Positions 8,811 to 18,840 of a DNA stretch of 64,000 bases are shown piece after piece; positions within the stretch are counted from its first letter, which is position 1, and each line of letters starts with the position of its first letter. The notes beneath the pieces were generated by a model. That model saw only the letters and a program-made list of their open reading frames with translations. It was not told the origin of the DNA and ran no database searches. A program made the position numbers and the translations under genes. The stretch comes from Methylobacterium sp. SyP6R (GTDB taxonomy: Bacteria > Pseudomonadota > Alphaproteobacteria > Rhizobiales > Beijerinckiaceae), in NCBI RefSeq assembly GCF_019216885.1, contig NZ_JAAQRC020000001.1, forward strand, positions 4,715,501-4,779,500, in the 5' to 3' direction.

Positions 8811-9686
8811 ATGACCGCGATCCAGATCCTCATCGACGGCTTCGCCATCTCGGCGCTCTACGCGCTCGGCGCCACCGGCTTCACCCTCATCTTCGGCGTC
8901 TCGGGCGTGCTGAACCTCTCGCACGGGGCGCTGATGGTCACCGCCGCGGTGGTGGCCTGGGCGGCCTCCAGCGAATTCGGCCTCGGCGCCTATGCGGGGG
9001 CGGCGACCGGCATCGTCGTCTGCACCGGGCTCACGCTCGCCACCTACGGCGTCGTGGTGCGCCCGATCGACAAGTCCCGGGCGATCCCGCCGGAGGAAAA
9101 GGAGATCTTCATCCTCACCGGCACGCTGCTCTGGGGCATCATGATCCAGGAATTCATCGCCTACCTGTTCACCAGCAACGCCAAGACGGTGATGCCGATC
9201 GTCGAGGGCGTGGTGACCATCGCGGGCGTGCGCACGCCGTGGAACCAGGTCTTCACGGCGGTGGTGTGCTGGGCGACGATCGGGCTCTTGTGGCTGCTGG
9301 TCAATCGCACCCGCACCGGCAAGGTGCTGCTCGCGGCCTCGATGAATCCCCGCGGCGTGACGCTTCTCGGCTTCGAGCTGTCGAAGATCTACGTGGCGAT
9401 CTGGCTCATCTACGGCGTGCTCGCCGGCATCGCCGGTGTGCTGCTCGGCCAGTTCCTCGGCGTGTCGAGCTACAGCGTCGGCCCGCTCACCGCCAGCGCC
9501 TTCTCGATCGTGGTGCTGGGGGGATTGGGCAGCGTCTCGGGCTCGCTGATCGCGGCCTACGTCGTCGGCTATCTCGAGACGCTGACCGCCTATCTCGTCT
9601 CCCCGGCCTACCGGACGATTCCCGCGCTCCTGCTGCTCGTCGCCGTGATGTATGTCCGCCCGCAGGGCCTGCTCGGGCGCCGCTGA
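8811..9686 (+). CDS. livH: Branched-chain amino acid-type ABC transporter permease (LivH)
   Basis: An inner-membrane permease of 291 residues with about eight hydrophobic segments. GFTLIFGVSGVLNLSHGA near the N-terminus and the cytoplasmic loop around FSIVVLGGLGSVSGS, which docks on the ATPase, mark the LivH branch. The ATG at 8811 gives a normal N-terminus; in-frame codons back to 8745 are less likely to be used. It forms a heterodimeric channel with the LivM-like protein encoded 33 bases downstream. Confidence 0.9.
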   Translation: MTAIQILIDGFAISALYALGATGFTLIFGVSGVLNLSHGALMVTAAVVAWAASSEFGLGAYAGAATGIVVCTGLTLATYGVVVRPIDKSRAIPPEEKEIFILTGTLLWGIMIQEFIAYLFTSNAKTVMPIVEGVVTIAGVRTPWNQVFTAVVCWATIGLLWLLVNRTRTGKVLLAASMNPRGVTLLGFELSKIYVAIWLIYGVLAGIAGVLLGQFLGVSSYSVGPLTASAFSIVVLGGLGSVSGSLIAAYVVGYLETLTAYLVSPAYRTIPALLLLVAVMYVRPQGLLGRR

Positions 9687-9719
9687 CGCCTGGCTGCACT
9701 CTTATCGAATAGAGGCCCC

Positions 9720-10646
9720 ATGCTCGCCAAGACCGTTCGCAATCCCTTGTTCTGGCTCTGCCTGATCGGCCTCGCGCTCGCCAGCGTGCTGCCGCTCTGG
9801 GTCTCGGGCTACATCCTCGGGCTCCTCACCGTCGCGTACTATTTCGGCGTGTTCTCGATGGCCTGGGACCTGCTGTTCGGCTTTGCCGGCGAGGTCAATT
9901 TCGGCCCGACCTTCCTGATCGGCTTAGGGGCCTACACCGCCGGCATCCTCAACGGCCACGGCGTCGGCATCCCGCTCTGCCTGCTCGCCGGCACCGTCGC
10001 GGCGGTGATCGGCGGTCTCGTCCTGGCGCTGCCGGCGCTCCGGGTGCGGGGACCGTATTTCGGCCTCACCACCGTCGTGGCGGTGCTGATCCTGCAGAAC
10101 CTGATCGTCGTCTTCGCCGACACCACCGGCGGCGAGATCGGCCTGACGGTACCGGACGTCATCAGCATCGACGCCGCCACCAATTACTGGATCGCGCTCG
10201 GCTTCATGGGGGTGAGCGGGCTCATCCTCTACGCCATCGCGGTCTCGCCGGTCGGGCTGATCCTCCAGGCGAGCGGGCAGGACCCGATCGAGGCCGGCGC
10301 GCTCGGCTTCAACGTCGCCAAGCACAAGCTCGCGGCGTTCTGCGTCAGCGCAGTGTTCTCCGGCCTCGCCGGTGCGTTGTTCGTCTTCTACATGGGCACC
10401 GCGTCGGTCGGCACGCTGGTCGACGTCTCGGTCGGCGTCCAGGTCATCATCGGGGCGGTGCTCGGCGGGCGGCGTACCATCGTCGGCGGCGTGCTCGGCG
10501 CGGTGTTCCTGATCGCCGCCGGCGAATTGCTGCGGCCTCTCGGCTCGCTCTCGACCTTCGTGGTCTCGGCCGCGGCGCTCGCGGTGATCCTGTTCGTGCC
10601 GTCGGGCCTCCTCGGGATCCTCACCCGGCAAGGCCAGCGCGCCTGA
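9720..10646 (+). CDS. livM: Branched-chain amino acid-type ABC transporter permease (LivM)
   Basis: A protein of 308 residues with eight to ten membrane segments. DLLFGFAGEVNFGPTFLIG and QDPIEAGALGFNVAKHKL (the EAA-like ATPase-contact loop) are LivM signatures. It ends PSGLLGILTRQG, as usual for this family without an attached ATPase. It partners the preceding LivH and the fused double ATPase encoded 40 bases downstream. Confidence 0.9.
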   Translation: MLAKTVRNPLFWLCLIGLALASVLPLWVSGYILGLLTVAYYFGVFSMAWDLLFGFAGEVNFGPTFLIGLGAYTAGILNGHGVGIPLCLLAGTVAAVIGGLVLALPALRVRGPYFGLTTVVAVLILQNLIVVFADTTGGEIGLTVPDVISIDAATNYWIALGFMGVSGLILYAIAVSPVGLILQASGQDPIEAGALGFNVAKHKLAAFCVSAVFSGLAGALFVFYMGTASVGTLVDVSVGVQVIIGAVLGGRRTIVGGVLGAVFLIAAGELLRPLGSLSTFVVSAAALAVILFVPSGLLGILTRQGQRA

Positions 10647-10686
10647 TGCCCCGCCCCTCCTCTGGTGTCCGACAAGGTTTGCGTCC

Positions 10687-12222
10687 ATGAGTGCGGCCGG
10701 CCTCACTGCCTCCACCTTGCCTTCCCCCCTGCCCTCCGCCCCGCGTTCCGCGGCCGACGGTGCCCCGCCGCTGCTCGCGGTCGAAGGGCTGACCAAGCGC
10801 TATGGCGGCCTCGTCGCGGCGAAATCGATCGGCTTTTCCGTGCGGGCCGGCGAGATCGTCGGGCTGATCGGGCCGAACGGCTCGGGCAAGTCCACGGTGA
10901 TGAAGCTCATCATGGGGCTGGAACGCCCGAATGCCGGCAGCATCAGGCTCGACGGCACCGAGATCGCCGGCTGGCCCTCGCACCGGGTGGCGCGGGCCGG
11001 CATCGGCCTCGTCTTCCAGCATTCGCGGCCGCTGCACCGGCAGACGGTGCTGGAGAACATCAAGCTCGCGCTCCTGCCCGACAGCCTGATCCGGCTCTTC
11101 GCCGATGCGAGCGTCGAGACACGCGCCCGGGCCATCGCCGAGCGGGTGGGTCTGGGCAGCGTGATGGACCGCCGCCCCGGCACCCTGCCCTTCGCCGACC
11201 TGCGCCGGATGGAACTCGCCAAGGCGATCGCCCGCGATCCCAAGGTGGTGCTGGTCGACGAACCCTTCGCCGGTCTCACCTCCGGCGAGGTGGCGGATTT
11301 CTCCGCCCTGATCCGCGGTTTTCGCGACGAGGGCAAGGCGGTGCTCCTCGTCGACCACAACGTGAAGAGCGTATCGGCCCTCGTCGACCGGGTCTTCGCG
11401 ATGTATCTCGGCGAGCGCGTCGCCGAGGGAAGTGCCGCCGAGGTGATGCGCAACGAGACCGTGCGCCGGGTCTATCTCGGCGGCAGCATCGAGACCGCGG
11501 CGCGGCCCGAAGCCAATTTCTCCGGCGCACCTCTGCTGAAGGTCGAGGGGCTCGACGTGCTCTACGGCAAGGCTCAGGCCCTGCGCGGCGTCGGCCTCCA
11601 CGTCCACGAGGGCGAGTTCGTCTCGGTGGTCGGCCTCAACGGCGCCGGCAAGACCACCCTGTTCAACGCCATCTCGGGCCTCGTTCCCTATTCCGGGCAG
11701 ATCGGCTTCGCCGGCGAGCCGCTGGCGAAGCGCACGCCGGCGAGCATTGCGCGGGGCGGCATCGTGCAGGTGCCGGAGACCCGCGAGCTGTTCGGCGAGA
11801 TGAGCGTGCGCGAAAACCTCGATCTCGGCGGCCAGCACCTGCCCAAGGCGGAGAGCGCGCGCCAGCTCGACTGGCTGTTCGAACTGTTCCCGATCCTCAA
11901 GAGCCGCGGCGGCCAGATGGCCCGCACGCTGTCAGGGGGCGAGCAGCAGATGCTCACCATCGCCCGTGCCCTGATGATGAAGCCGCGCCTCCTGATCCTC
12001 GACGAGCCGACGCTGGGCCTCGCGCCGGTGATCCTGGAACAGCTCTCCAAGGCGTTGGAGCGCCTGCGCCAGACCACGCCGATCACCGTGCTGCTCGGCG
12101 AGCAGAACGTCACCTTCGCGCTGCCCCATGCCGACCGGGTCTACGTGCTGGAGCATGCCCGCATCGTCTGGGAGGGCCCGCCCGACCGCTTCGCGGCGGA
12201 GGCCGGCAGCGGCTACCTGTAG
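10687..12222 (+). CDS. Fused double ATPase subunit of a Liv-type ABC transporter (LivG-LivF)
   Basis: One protein of 511 residues carries both ATPases of the importer. Domain 1 (about 28-260) has Walker A GPNGSGKST at 62-70 and Walker B VVLVDEPFAGL, but its signature is degenerate: PFADLRRMELAKA instead of an LSGGQ- or LSYGQ-type sequence. Domain 2 (about 280-511) has Walker A GLNGAGKTT, an intact LSGGEQQM signature and LLILDEPTLGL. Usually LivG and LivF are separate chains of about 250 residues. The degenerate signature means one of the two ATP sites may be weak. Confidence 0.92.
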   Translation: MSAAGLTASTLPSPLPSAPRSAADGAPPLLAVEGLTKRYGGLVAAKSIGFSVRAGEIVGLIGPNGSGKSTVMKLIMGLERPNAGSIRLDGTEIAGWPSHRVARAGIGLVFQHSRPLHRQTVLENIKLALLPDSLIRLFADASVETRARAIAERVGLGSVMDRRPGTLPFADLRRMELAKAIARDPKVVLVDEPFAGLTSGEVADFSALIRGFRDEGKAVLLVDHNVKSVSALVDRVFAMYLGERVAEGSAAEVMRNETVRRVYLGGSIETAARPEANFSGAPLLKVEGLDVLYGKAQALRGVGLHVHEGEFVSVVGLNGAGKTTLFNAISGLVPYSGQIGFAGEPLAKRTPASIARGGIVQVPETRELFGEMSVRENLDLGGQHLPKAESARQLDWLFELFPILKSRGGQMARTLSGGEQQMLTIARALMMKPRLLILDEPTLGLAPVILEQLSKALERLRQTTPITVLLGEQNVTFALPHADRVYVLEHARIVWEGPPDRFAAEAGSGYL

Positions 12223-12361
12223 GCACCGATCATCGACGATCACCTCAAGCGCGGCCGGAGACGAGGAAATCGGAAAACGCCCAAAACCCTTGACTCGGGT
12301 TAAGGCGGCCGGAGAGGAGGAGTCGTAATCGGGCAGGACAGCCACCCCAGGAGAGAGCGGC

Positions 12362-12610
12362 ATGTCCTGCTACTACTTTCACTTCCAGGTCGGCAGCCGT
12401 CTCATCCGGGACACGCGCGGCGTCGAGCTTGAGGAGCCGCACGAGATCATCACCTGTTCGGCTCATATCGCGGTGCTGCTGAAACGCCGCGCTTGCCGCG
12501 AGCCCGAGTGGAAGGAGGCGATCATCCACGTCGAGGACAAGGAGCGCCGCTTCAGCCTCTTCCTGCCGATCGCCCGGTTCGCGGATGCGATTCCGAGGTT
12601 GCAGGCGTAG
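12362..12610 (+). CDS. Small DUF6894-like protein
   Basis: An 82-residue soluble protein beginning MSCYYFHFQVG, preceded by an AGGAGAG ribosome site. An aromatic start with a Y/F-FH motif, followed by a Glu-rich GVELEE and a central helix, resembles the small DUF6894 proteins that are numerous in Methylobacterium and related genera. No function is known for that family. It stands alone, downstream of the transporter and convergent with the chemoreceptor gene. Family assignment is from memory of its pattern. Confidence 0.6.
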   Translation: MSCYYFHFQVGSRLIRDTRGVELEEPHEIITCSAHIAVLLKRRACREPEWKEAIIHVEDKERRFSLFLPIARFADAIPRLQA

Positions 12611-12767
12611 GGTCGTTCGAGGATCGGCGGCGCCTGTCTCTCCGCCGAAAAGTGTCCGATTGAAGAACCCTCATCCAATCGAGCGCGGGATTCCCTCTCC
12701 CAACACGGGCTATCGCATTTACACACATCTCGGCCTGAATGATGTCCCCTTTAAAGGTAGCGCGCCT

Positions 12768-12790
12768 CCCCTCCCCCTTGTGGGGAGGGG
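12768..12790. terminator. GC-rich hairpin between convergent genes
   Basis: A perfect 9-bp stem (CCCCTCCCC / GGGGAGGGG) with a 5-base loop lies 48 bases beyond the 3' end of the chemoreceptor gene, which reads leftward, and 158 bases beyond the DUF6894-like gene. There is no T tract. It may stop or stabilise either transcript. Confidence 0.4.
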
Positions 12791-12838
12791 AATGCACTCG
12801 ACCGTGAGACGCCAGCACAAACGACACCGGCGCCAGCA

Positions 12839-14827
12839 TCACGCCGCCTTGATCTCCGTCACGAACCCGCCGATCTCGCGCTCCAGGATCGCGGCCTGAC
12901 GCGCCAGGTCCCGGGCGGCGTGCAGCACCTGATCCGCGGTGCCGCCGGTGCGGTCGGCGCCCTGCTGCACCGCGTCGATGTGGCCGGAAACGACTTGCGT
13001 GCTGTGGGCGGCGTGCTGGACGTTGCGGGCGATCTCGCCGGTGGCGGCGCTCTGGCGCTCCATCGCCGTCGCGACGCCGGTGGCGATGGCGTTCATGTCG
13101 CGGATCGTGCCGCCGATCGCCTCGATCGCCCGCACCGCCTCGACGGTCTGGGCCTGGATGCCGCCGATCTGGCCGGCGATCTCGTCGGTCGCCCGCGCCG
13201 TGCGGGTGGCGAGATCCTTGACCTCGGCGGCCACCACCGCGAAGCCCCGTCCCGCCTCGCCGGCCCGCGCCGCCTCGATCGTGGCGTTGAGCGCGAGCAG
13301 GTTGGTGCGCCCGGCGATGCTGGTGATGAGCTGGACCACGTCGCCGATCTGCTGCGCGCCGGCGGCGAGCGCCCGGATCGTCGCCTCGGTGCGGGCGGCC
13401 TCCGCATCGGCCCGGCCGGCGATGACCGAGGAATGGGCGACCTGGCGCACGATCTCCTCGATGCTGGCGGAGAGCTCGTCCGTGGCGCTCGCGACGCCGC
13501 CGACATTGGCCGAGGTCTGGCTCGCCGCCTCCGCGACCCCCGCCGACAGGCTCGAGGATTCGGCGGCCGAGGTCGAGAGGTTGTGCGCCGCCCCCTCCAT
13601 CTGGCCCGCCGCCGCGGTCAGGGTCGCGATCAGCGCCGAGACCTTGCCCTCGAAGCCCCGGGTCAGGGCCTCCAGGTGGCGCGCCCGCGCCATCTTGGCG
13701 TCGGTATCCCGGCGCTGGATCGCGTCGCGGTGCTCGGAATCGACCAGGCCGTCGCGGAACAAGGCCACGGTGCGGGCCATCGCGCCGATCTCGTCGGCCC
13801 GGCCGGTATCCGGCACGTCGATCGACCGGGCGCCGCCGCCGAGGGCCGCCATGGCGCCCGAAAGGCGCTGGAGCGGCGCGGTGATCGAGCGGGCGAGCAG
13901 CAGCGAGATCACGATCCCGAGGAGCACGATGCCGGCCGCCTTGGCGAGAAAGGCGGTCGTCCCCTCCTTGACGCCGCGGGCGAAGTCCCGCTCGGCGTCC
14001 AGCCCGTCGCGGGCCACTACCGCCAGCAAGGATTCGGAGGCCTTCATCGATTCGTCGCGGGCCGCCCGGGACAGCTTCAGATGCCGTCCCCACTCGGCCG
14101 AGAGAGCCGAGGCGCGATCGAGCGCCCCGCGCCAGGCGGTCAGCTTCGCCGCGAGGTCGGAATTCGCCTGCACCTTGGCCTGGCTCGCCGCCGCGGACTG
14201 GCCTGCCGCCGCGATGAATTTGGGGTCCCCCGTCACCTTCAGCTGCACCGTCTGGTCGCGGGCGGACTGGAACGCCTCGACGGCACCGTTCAGCATGCGG
14301 GCCTGGTCGATATCGCCGGACTCGAAGGCGCGGGTGCGTTTCTGCGACAGGACCGCGGCGATCTGCTCGCCGGCCTGGTCGATCTCCTGGCTCAGGAGGG
14401 CGGTCTCCTCGCCCTTGATCCGGGCCAGGATGGCGTATTCGTCGCCGTAGGTCCGCAGGGCCTTGGCGATCACGGCGCTCGTCGCAAGCTCGTCGCCCGA
14501 CAGCCCGACCGCAGGACCGCGTTCGATCAGGCCGACGGATTTGTCGAGGAGGTCGCGGGCGGCCTTGAGAACCGCCGGGTCGAAGCGCTGGAGCCAGCGG
14601 CTGAGCTCGAAGCGCGCCTGCAACATCGCCATGTCGACGGAGCGGACATGCTCGGCCTTGGCGCGGTTCTGCTGGTAATCGGCGAAGTCCGAGCTCACCT
14701 GCGTCACCAGCAGGTAGCCGGACACCGCGACGCCGACGGTGGTGGCCAGCACCACGCCGAAGCCCGCGAAGATCCGCGCCTTGATCGACAGCCGCGCCAG
14801 GCGCCCGCCCTTGACCGACATCCGCAT
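12839..14827 (-). CDS. Methyl-accepting chemotaxis protein
   Basis: A 662-residue chemoreceptor. A short basic N-terminus and a membrane segment (about residues 14-35) lead to a periplasmic helical domain rich in Ala, Gln and Glu. A second membrane segment ([16 protein letters not shown]) is followed by a HAMP domain with the usual Pro ([11 protein letters not shown]). The signalling domain contains the hairpin tip around [21 protein letters not shown]. The ATG at 14827 is preferred over more distant starts because it places the first membrane helix correctly; an ATG six bases later is possible. It lies downstream of flbD on the same strand, and a candidate CtrA box precedes it. Ligand unknown. 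Confidence 0.92.
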   Translation of the reverse strand: MRMSVKGGRLARLSIKARIFAGFGVVLATTVGVAVSGYLLVTQVSSDFADYQQNRAKAEHVRSVDMAMLQARFELSRWLQRFDPAVLKAARDLLDKSVGLIERGPAVGLSGDELATSAVIAKALRTYGDEYAILARIKGEETALLSQEIDQAGEQIAAVLSQKRTRAFESGDIDQARMLNGAVEAFQSARDQTVQLKVTGDPKFIAAAGQSAAASQAKVQANSDLAAKLTAWRGALDRASALSAEWGRHLKLSRAARDESMKASESLLAVVARDGLDAERDFARGVKEGTTAFLAKAAGIVLLGIVISLLLARSITAPLQRLSGAMAALGGGARSIDVPDTGRADEIGAMARTVALFRDGLVDSEHRDAIQRRDTDAKMARARHLEALTRGFEGKVSALIATLTAAAGQMEGAAHNLSTSAAESSSLSAGVAEAASQTSANVGGVASATDELSASIEEIVRQVAHSSVIAGRADAEAARTEATIRALAAGAQQIGDVVQLITSIAGRTNLLALNATIEAARAGEAGRGFAVVAAEVKDLATRTARATDEIAGQIGGIQAQTVEAVRAIEAIGGTIRDMNAIATGVATAMERQSAATGEIARNVQHAAHSTQVVSGHIDAVQQGADRTGGTADQVLHAARDLARQAAILEREIGGFVTEIKAA

Positions 14828-14882
14828 CGCACCCGCCGTCCCGCTCGAGGCCCGCTCTGCCGGCAAGGTTGGATGCACTCCG

Positions 14883-14897
14883 CTAAGGCACACTTAA
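14883..14897 (-). promoter_or_regulatory. Candidate CtrA binding site upstream of the chemoreceptor gene
   Basis: On the minus strand the sequence is TTAAGTGTGCCTTAG, which matches TTAA-N7-TTAA at seven of eight positions. It lies 56 bases upstream of the chemoreceptor ATG in a locally AT-rich patch. Similar boxes sit 53 and 55 bases upstream of sciP and fliF. Binding is inferred from the CtrA consensus known in Caulobacter. Confidence 0.5.
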
Positions 14898-15158
14898 AAT
14901 GAACGCTTTTTCGCCTTTCGGACCGAAAGATTATTGGACGGCCGAGCGATCGGACCATGGAACGACAGTCAGGTGGACGGCTCTCGCGCGATGGACAAGG
15001 ACGACGCATCGACAGGGCGGTTTGCGTCGAATCGGGGCTTCCCCGTCACACGTCGCCGCCGCCTGACCGGCAACCGCCTCGGAGGAGCTTGACGTTACAC
15101 CAACTCCTCACGGCAAACCTGTCTCGTCACGCCGAACCGTCCGCATCGCGCCAAGTCT
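14898..15158. other. Intergenic stretch between flbD and the chemoreceptor gene
   Basis: Between the candidate CtrA box and the flbD stop no ORF with a ribosome site, no repeat and no strong hairpin was seen. The part next to the box is AT-richer (ATTATTGG), as expected for a promoter region. Confidence 0.5.
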
Positions 15159-16520
<1,362 letters not shown>

Positions 16521-16563
16521 GGCGGGCACTCCGTTGGGCGGGTCGGGGTGGCGGATTCGGATG

Positions 16564-16914
16564 TCAGCCGTCGGCCTTGACGATCTCGGTCATCGTCACG
16601 CCGAGTCGCTCCTCGACCAGCACCACCTCGCCGCGGGCGACGAGGCGGTTGTTGACGAAGATGTCGATCGCCTCGCCGACCTTGCGGTCGAGCTCGAGCA
16701 CCGTGCCGGGGCCCAGCCGCAGGAGGTCGCCGATCGGCATCCGCGACGAGCCGAGCACCGCCGAGACCATCACCGGCACGTCGAAGACCTGTTCGAGGTC
16801 GGCGGCCGACTTGGCGGCCATCGGGGCGTCGCGCATCGCGCCGGACGCCGCGGCGTCGAAGGCGAGATCCGCTTCGCTGAGCTGCGGCAGGCCGAGATCG
16901 TTGTCGGAGGACAT
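16564..16914 (-). CDS. fliN: Flagellar motor switch protein FliN
   Basis: A 116-residue protein. The C-terminal SpoA/FliN domain (VFDVPVMVSAVLGSSRMPIGDLL to the end) is complete, with the GEVVLVEERLGVTMTEIV ending typical of FliN. The first 35 residues are low-complexity and acidic. It forms the lower C-ring of the flagellar switch with FliG and FliM and binds FliH for export. It is co-oriented with and close to fliH (40 bases) and flbD (43 bases). Confidence 0.93.
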   Translation of the reverse strand: MSSDNDLGLPQLSEADLAFDAAASGAMRDAPMAAKSAADLEQVFDVPVMVSAVLGSSRMPIGDLLRLGPGTVLELDRKVGEAIDIFVNNRLVARGEVVLVEERLGVTMTEIVKADG

Positions 16915-16954
16915 TGGCGTACCTCGTGGGAGAAAATGGAGTGGGAACGGGGCG

Positions 16955-17596
16955 TCAGGCTTTGGGCAGGGCGGCGATCAGGGCGGCCTCGATGGCCGCG
17001 CGCTCGCGCACCACGCCGCCATCGGCCCATTCGATGCGGGCGTCGCCCGGCGCCATGCCGGGATCGCCCATGACGATCAGGCGGCCCTCGTAGCCGCGCT
17101 CGCGAGCGAGCCGGGCCACCTGCCGTTCGGTCTCGTCGACGAGGGCGTCATGCACCCGGATCGCCAGATGCGGCACGCCGCGCAGGTGCTGGAGCGCGCG
17201 GCCCGCCGCTTCCGCGATCGCCGCCACCGGATGGCTGTCGAGGGCGGCCCCGGCGATCTTGCGCCCGAGCGCCACGGCGAAGTCGAGGGCCTGGGCCTCG
17301 AGCGCGGCGTCGCGGTCGTCCGCCGCCGCGATCATGCCGGCGGCCGAAGCGGCGACCCGGTTGAGGGCGTCGGCGAGGCGCGCCTGCACCTGCGCCTCGG
17401 CCTGGGCGCGTCCCTCCTGCAGGCCGCGGGCATAGGCCTCGGCCTCGGCCGCTTCCCGGGCGGCCTCCCGCGCCGCTTCCTCGGCCCGGAGCCGCGCCTC
17501 CGCCAGCGCCTCGGCATCCGGAGCCTCGTCCCGAGGGGGCTTGGCGGGGGGCCCGCGGAAATCGGTATCGAACAGGAAGCGCCGGATCTGCGCCAT
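16955..17596 (-). CDS. fliH: Flagellar assembly protein FliH
   Basis: The product has 213 residues. A long Ala/Glu/Arg-rich coiled coil (about residues 30-75, EARLRAEEAAREAAREA) is followed by the FliH/HrpE-like domain ending in IEWADGGVVRERAAIEAAL. FliH is the regulator of the export ATPase FliI and connects it to FliN. Sequence conservation is low in this family; the assignment rests on the coiled coil plus the C-terminal pattern and the position between fliG and fliN, where Caulobacter has flbE/fliH. Confidence 0.85.
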   Translation of the reverse strand: MAQIRRFLFDTDFRGPPAKPPRDEAPDAEALAEARLRAEEAAREAAREAAEAEAYARGLQEGRAQAEAQVQARLADALNRVAASAAGMIAAADDRDAALEAQALDFAVALGRKIAGAALDSHPVAAIAEAAGRALQHLRGVPHLAIRVHDALVDETERQVARLARERGYEGRLIVMGDPGMAPGDARIEWADGGVVRERAAIEAALIAALPKA

Positions 17597-17642
17597 CAGG
17601 CTTTGTCCCTCGGGGCTGGCTCGGTCGTCGTGCGGGCAGGCA

Positions 17643-18692
17643 TCAGTAGACCAGCTCTTCCTCGGCGCTGTTCTTGGCGATCATGATCTCGCCCTTCTCG
17701 GCCAGTTCCTTGGCGAGGTCGGTCATCTTCGACTGGGCCTCGTCGACCTCCTTGAGGCGGATCGGACCGAGCGACTCGATGTCGTTCTGCATGTTCTTCG
17801 ACGAACGGCTCGACATGTTGGCGAAGAAGAAGTTCCGGACCGGGTCCGACGCGCCCTTGAGCGCGCGGGCCAGCACGTCGCGGTCGACGCTGCGCATCAG
17901 GGTCTGGACGCTGCCGGCATCGAGCTTCATCAGGTCGTCGAAGGTGAACATCAGCTGGCGGATCTTCTTCGCCGAGCCGCGGTTCGACTGGTCGAGGGCG
18001 GTGAGGAACCGGATCTCGGTCTGCCGGTCGAAGGCGTTGAACACGTCGGCGAGCAATTCGTGGGCGTCGCGCCGGGTGGTCTGGGCGATGGTCGAGACGA
18101 ACTCGACCCGCAGGATCTCCTCGATGTGGCGCAGCGCCTCCTTCTGCACCGTCTCCATCCGGAGCATCCGGTTGAGGACGTCGATGGCGAAGTCCTCCGG
18201 CAGGATGGTCAGGACCTTGGCGGCGTAGTCCGAGCGCACCCGCGACAGGATCACCGCGACGGTCTGCGGGTATTCGTTGCGCAGGAAGGAGGCCAGGATC
18301 TCGGGATCGATCTGGGTCAGGCTGGCCCAGACCCGGCGGGTCGAGGCGCCCTTCACCTCCGCCATGATCACCGCGACCTGCTCGGGCGGGAAGATCTTGA
18401 GCAGCAGCGACTCGGTGCGCTCGAAGCTCGAGGTGATGCCGCCGCTGGCCGAGAGCCGCGACACGAAGTCGATGATCAGGGCCTCGACCGCCTCCGCCTC
18501 GAGCGAGCCGAGCTGGACCATGGCGTGCGAGACCTTCTTGATCTCGTCCTCCTCCAGCATGCGCCAGATCGGGGCGCCCTCCTCCTCGCCGAGCAGGAGC
18601 AGCAGGGCGGCGGCCCGCTGGGTTCCGGGCATCTCGGCGAAGGTCAGTCCCCCGGAGGTGGAGCGGGAGACCGGCATCGAAGTCATGGCCAT
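17643..18692 (-). CDS. fliG: Flagellar motor switch protein FliG
   Basis: A 349-residue switch protein of normal length. The middle domain has NEYPQTVAVILSRV (equivalent to the EHPQ motif that binds FliM), and the C-terminal torque domain contains the charged ridge around RDVLARALKGASDPVRNFFFANMSSR. It docks through its N-terminus on FliF in the MS ring. It is separated from fliF by 130 bases that contain a 24-bp tandem repeat. Confidence 0.95.
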   Translation of the reverse strand: MAMTSMPVSRSTSGGLTFAEMPGTQRAAALLLLLGEEEGAPIWRMLEEDEIKKVSHAMVQLGSLEAEAVEALIIDFVSRLSASGGITSSFERTESLLLKIFPPEQVAVIMAEVKGASTRRVWASLTQIDPEILASFLRNEYPQTVAVILSRVRSDYAAKVLTILPEDFAIDVLNRMLRMETVQKEALRHIEEILRVEFVSTIAQTTRRDAHELLADVFNAFDRQTEIRFLTALDQSNRGSAKKIRQLMFTFDDLMKLDAGSVQTLMRSVDRDVLARALKGASDPVRNFFFANMSSRSSKNMQNDIESLGPIRLKEVDEAQSKMTDLAKELAEKGEIMIAKNSAEEELVY

Positions 18693-18756
18693 GGCGTCGG
18701 CGTCTCTCAGGCGGGACGGGTGTTCACGGGGTCGCGCGGGGGCCGCGGCGGCGGGG

Positions 18757-18840
18757 GTCGTCGATCCGGCAGCGTCGGCGGTCGTCGATCCAACAGCGTC
18801 AGCGGTCGTTGATCCAACAGCGTCAGCGGTCGTTGATCCA
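18757..18840. repeat. 24-bp tandem repeat derived from the fliF 3' end
   Basis: Three and a half units of 24 bp: 18757-18780, 18781-18804, 18805-18828 and the half unit 18829-18840. The fliF stop codon (18823-18825) and its last codons (W-I-N-D-R) lie in the array, so copies of the gene end, stop codon included, continue into the fliF-fliG spacer. The units differ at a few positions. Confidence 0.9.

Noticed and set aside
14898..15158. Small gene between flbD and the chemoreceptor gene
   Set aside because: Frames here lack ribosome sites and overlap the predicted promoter region.
18757..18840. CRISPR-like array at the fliF end
   Set aside because: The units are contiguous without spacers and no cas gene is present; it is a simple tandem repeat.
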